This document shows positions 49,194-49,377 of a stretch of 49,377 nt of DNA, piece by piece. The number at the start of each line of letters is the position of its first letter. Position 1 is the first letter of the stretch. Source of the DNA: an uncultured Hungatella sp. GTDB taxonomy: Bacteria > Bacillota > Clostridia > Lachnospirales > Lachnospiraceae. The notes beneath the pieces are model-generated. The model saw nothing but the letters and a program-made list of their open reading frames with translations, made no database searches and had not been told where the DNA came from. The position numbers and the translations under genes were made by a program. The stretch lies in contig CAJUPQ010000019.1 of the NCBI GenBank assembly GCA_910588505.1, positions 1-49,377 on the forward strand, written 5' to 3'.

Positions 49194-49377
49194 CTAACCG
49201 TAATACCACTCCAGCAGAAGCTGCACCACCCGGTTGTAACTCAGCACTCCGTCGCTGACACCAAACGCTTTCAGACTGGTATCCCGCAGCACATCCGATA
49301 CCTGGTCCACGGTCTGGATGTGTCTCTGATTGGAGCTTCCTTATCCTTACATCTGATTAGTGTTTCTTTCAGAAACG
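49194..49377 (-). pseudogene. 3' end of an interrupted gene, cut by the window edge
   Basis: On the minus strand a good coding stretch of about 46 codons (from NQRHIQTVDQVSDVL to LLLEWYYG) ends at the stop at 49194. Upstream of it the frame meets TAA about three codons earlier with no start codon, while another frame is open to the window edge. This looks like a frameshift or decayed gene. The family is not recognised. Confidence 0.3.

Overview
The window looks like a chromosome segment of a spore-forming, anaerobic Clostridia member, most likely Lachnospiraceae. The basis is the sporulation/division block hup-rqcP-yabP-yabQ-divIC-spoIIE-tilS-hpt-ftsH, the DUF4317 protein, the many phosphotransferase (PTS) and sugar-acid genes, and the sigma-A-type promoters. 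The species cannot be fixed from sequence alone.

Positions 1 to about 9,661 are the right-hand part of an AT-rich integrated element whose left end lies outside the window. It carries a winged-helix-like protein, a secreted wall-binding-repeat protein, a serine recombinase next to res-like repeats, several unrecognised small proteins, a lone D12-class adenine methyltransferase translationally coupled to an unknown protein, and a Tn916-type tyrosine integrase. The integrase points at a junction where the 3' part of a tRNA-Arg(ACG) gene (9662-9703) is left. Between the two lie four CGCTTGT heptamers at exactly 21-bp steps plus a fifth copy, which are probable integrase arm sites. Noncoding parts of the element hold strong hairpins, a tandem 41-bp repeat and a GC-rich block that may be a structured RNA.

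From about 9,700 the DNA is visibly more GC-rich host chromosome. First comes a membrane diguanylate cyclase. Then comes a carbohydrate region: a complete mannose-family PTS (IIA, IIB, IIC, IID), a sugar-binding protein, a DesK/NarL-type two-component pair, a second solute-binding protein with no transporter, a HAD phosphatase, kduI with its own promoter and palindromic operator, a GntR/FCD regulator and a cytosolic class-A-beta-lactamase-fold hydrolase. Next is a barnase-like lipoprotein with a long acidic stalk followed by its barstar-like inhibitor.

Positions 25,332-36,548 are housekeeping and sporulation: YgjP-like metallopeptidase, recJ, glyA, mazG, hup, rqcP, yabP, yabQ, divIC, spoIIE, tilS, hpt, ftsH. 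The spoIIE here encodes only the soluble part of the usual protein, and its promoter has Spo0A-box-like sites and a 21-bp spacer. A GH13 alpha-glucanase, tRNA-Tyr, tRNA-Leu, a DUF4317 protein and a metallophosphoesterase follow.

Positions 41,273-47,109 form a gmu-like beta-glucoside/beta-mannoside operon: GntR/UTRA regulator, GH1 6-phospho-glycosidase, EIIC, mannose-6-phosphate isomerase and ROK kinase. No EIIA or EIIB is present. A 188-bp nested palindrome sits between the regulator and the operon. The right edge has a truncated dCTP-deaminase-like gene, tRNA-Gly(TCC), a second diguanylate cyclase and the end of an interrupted gene.
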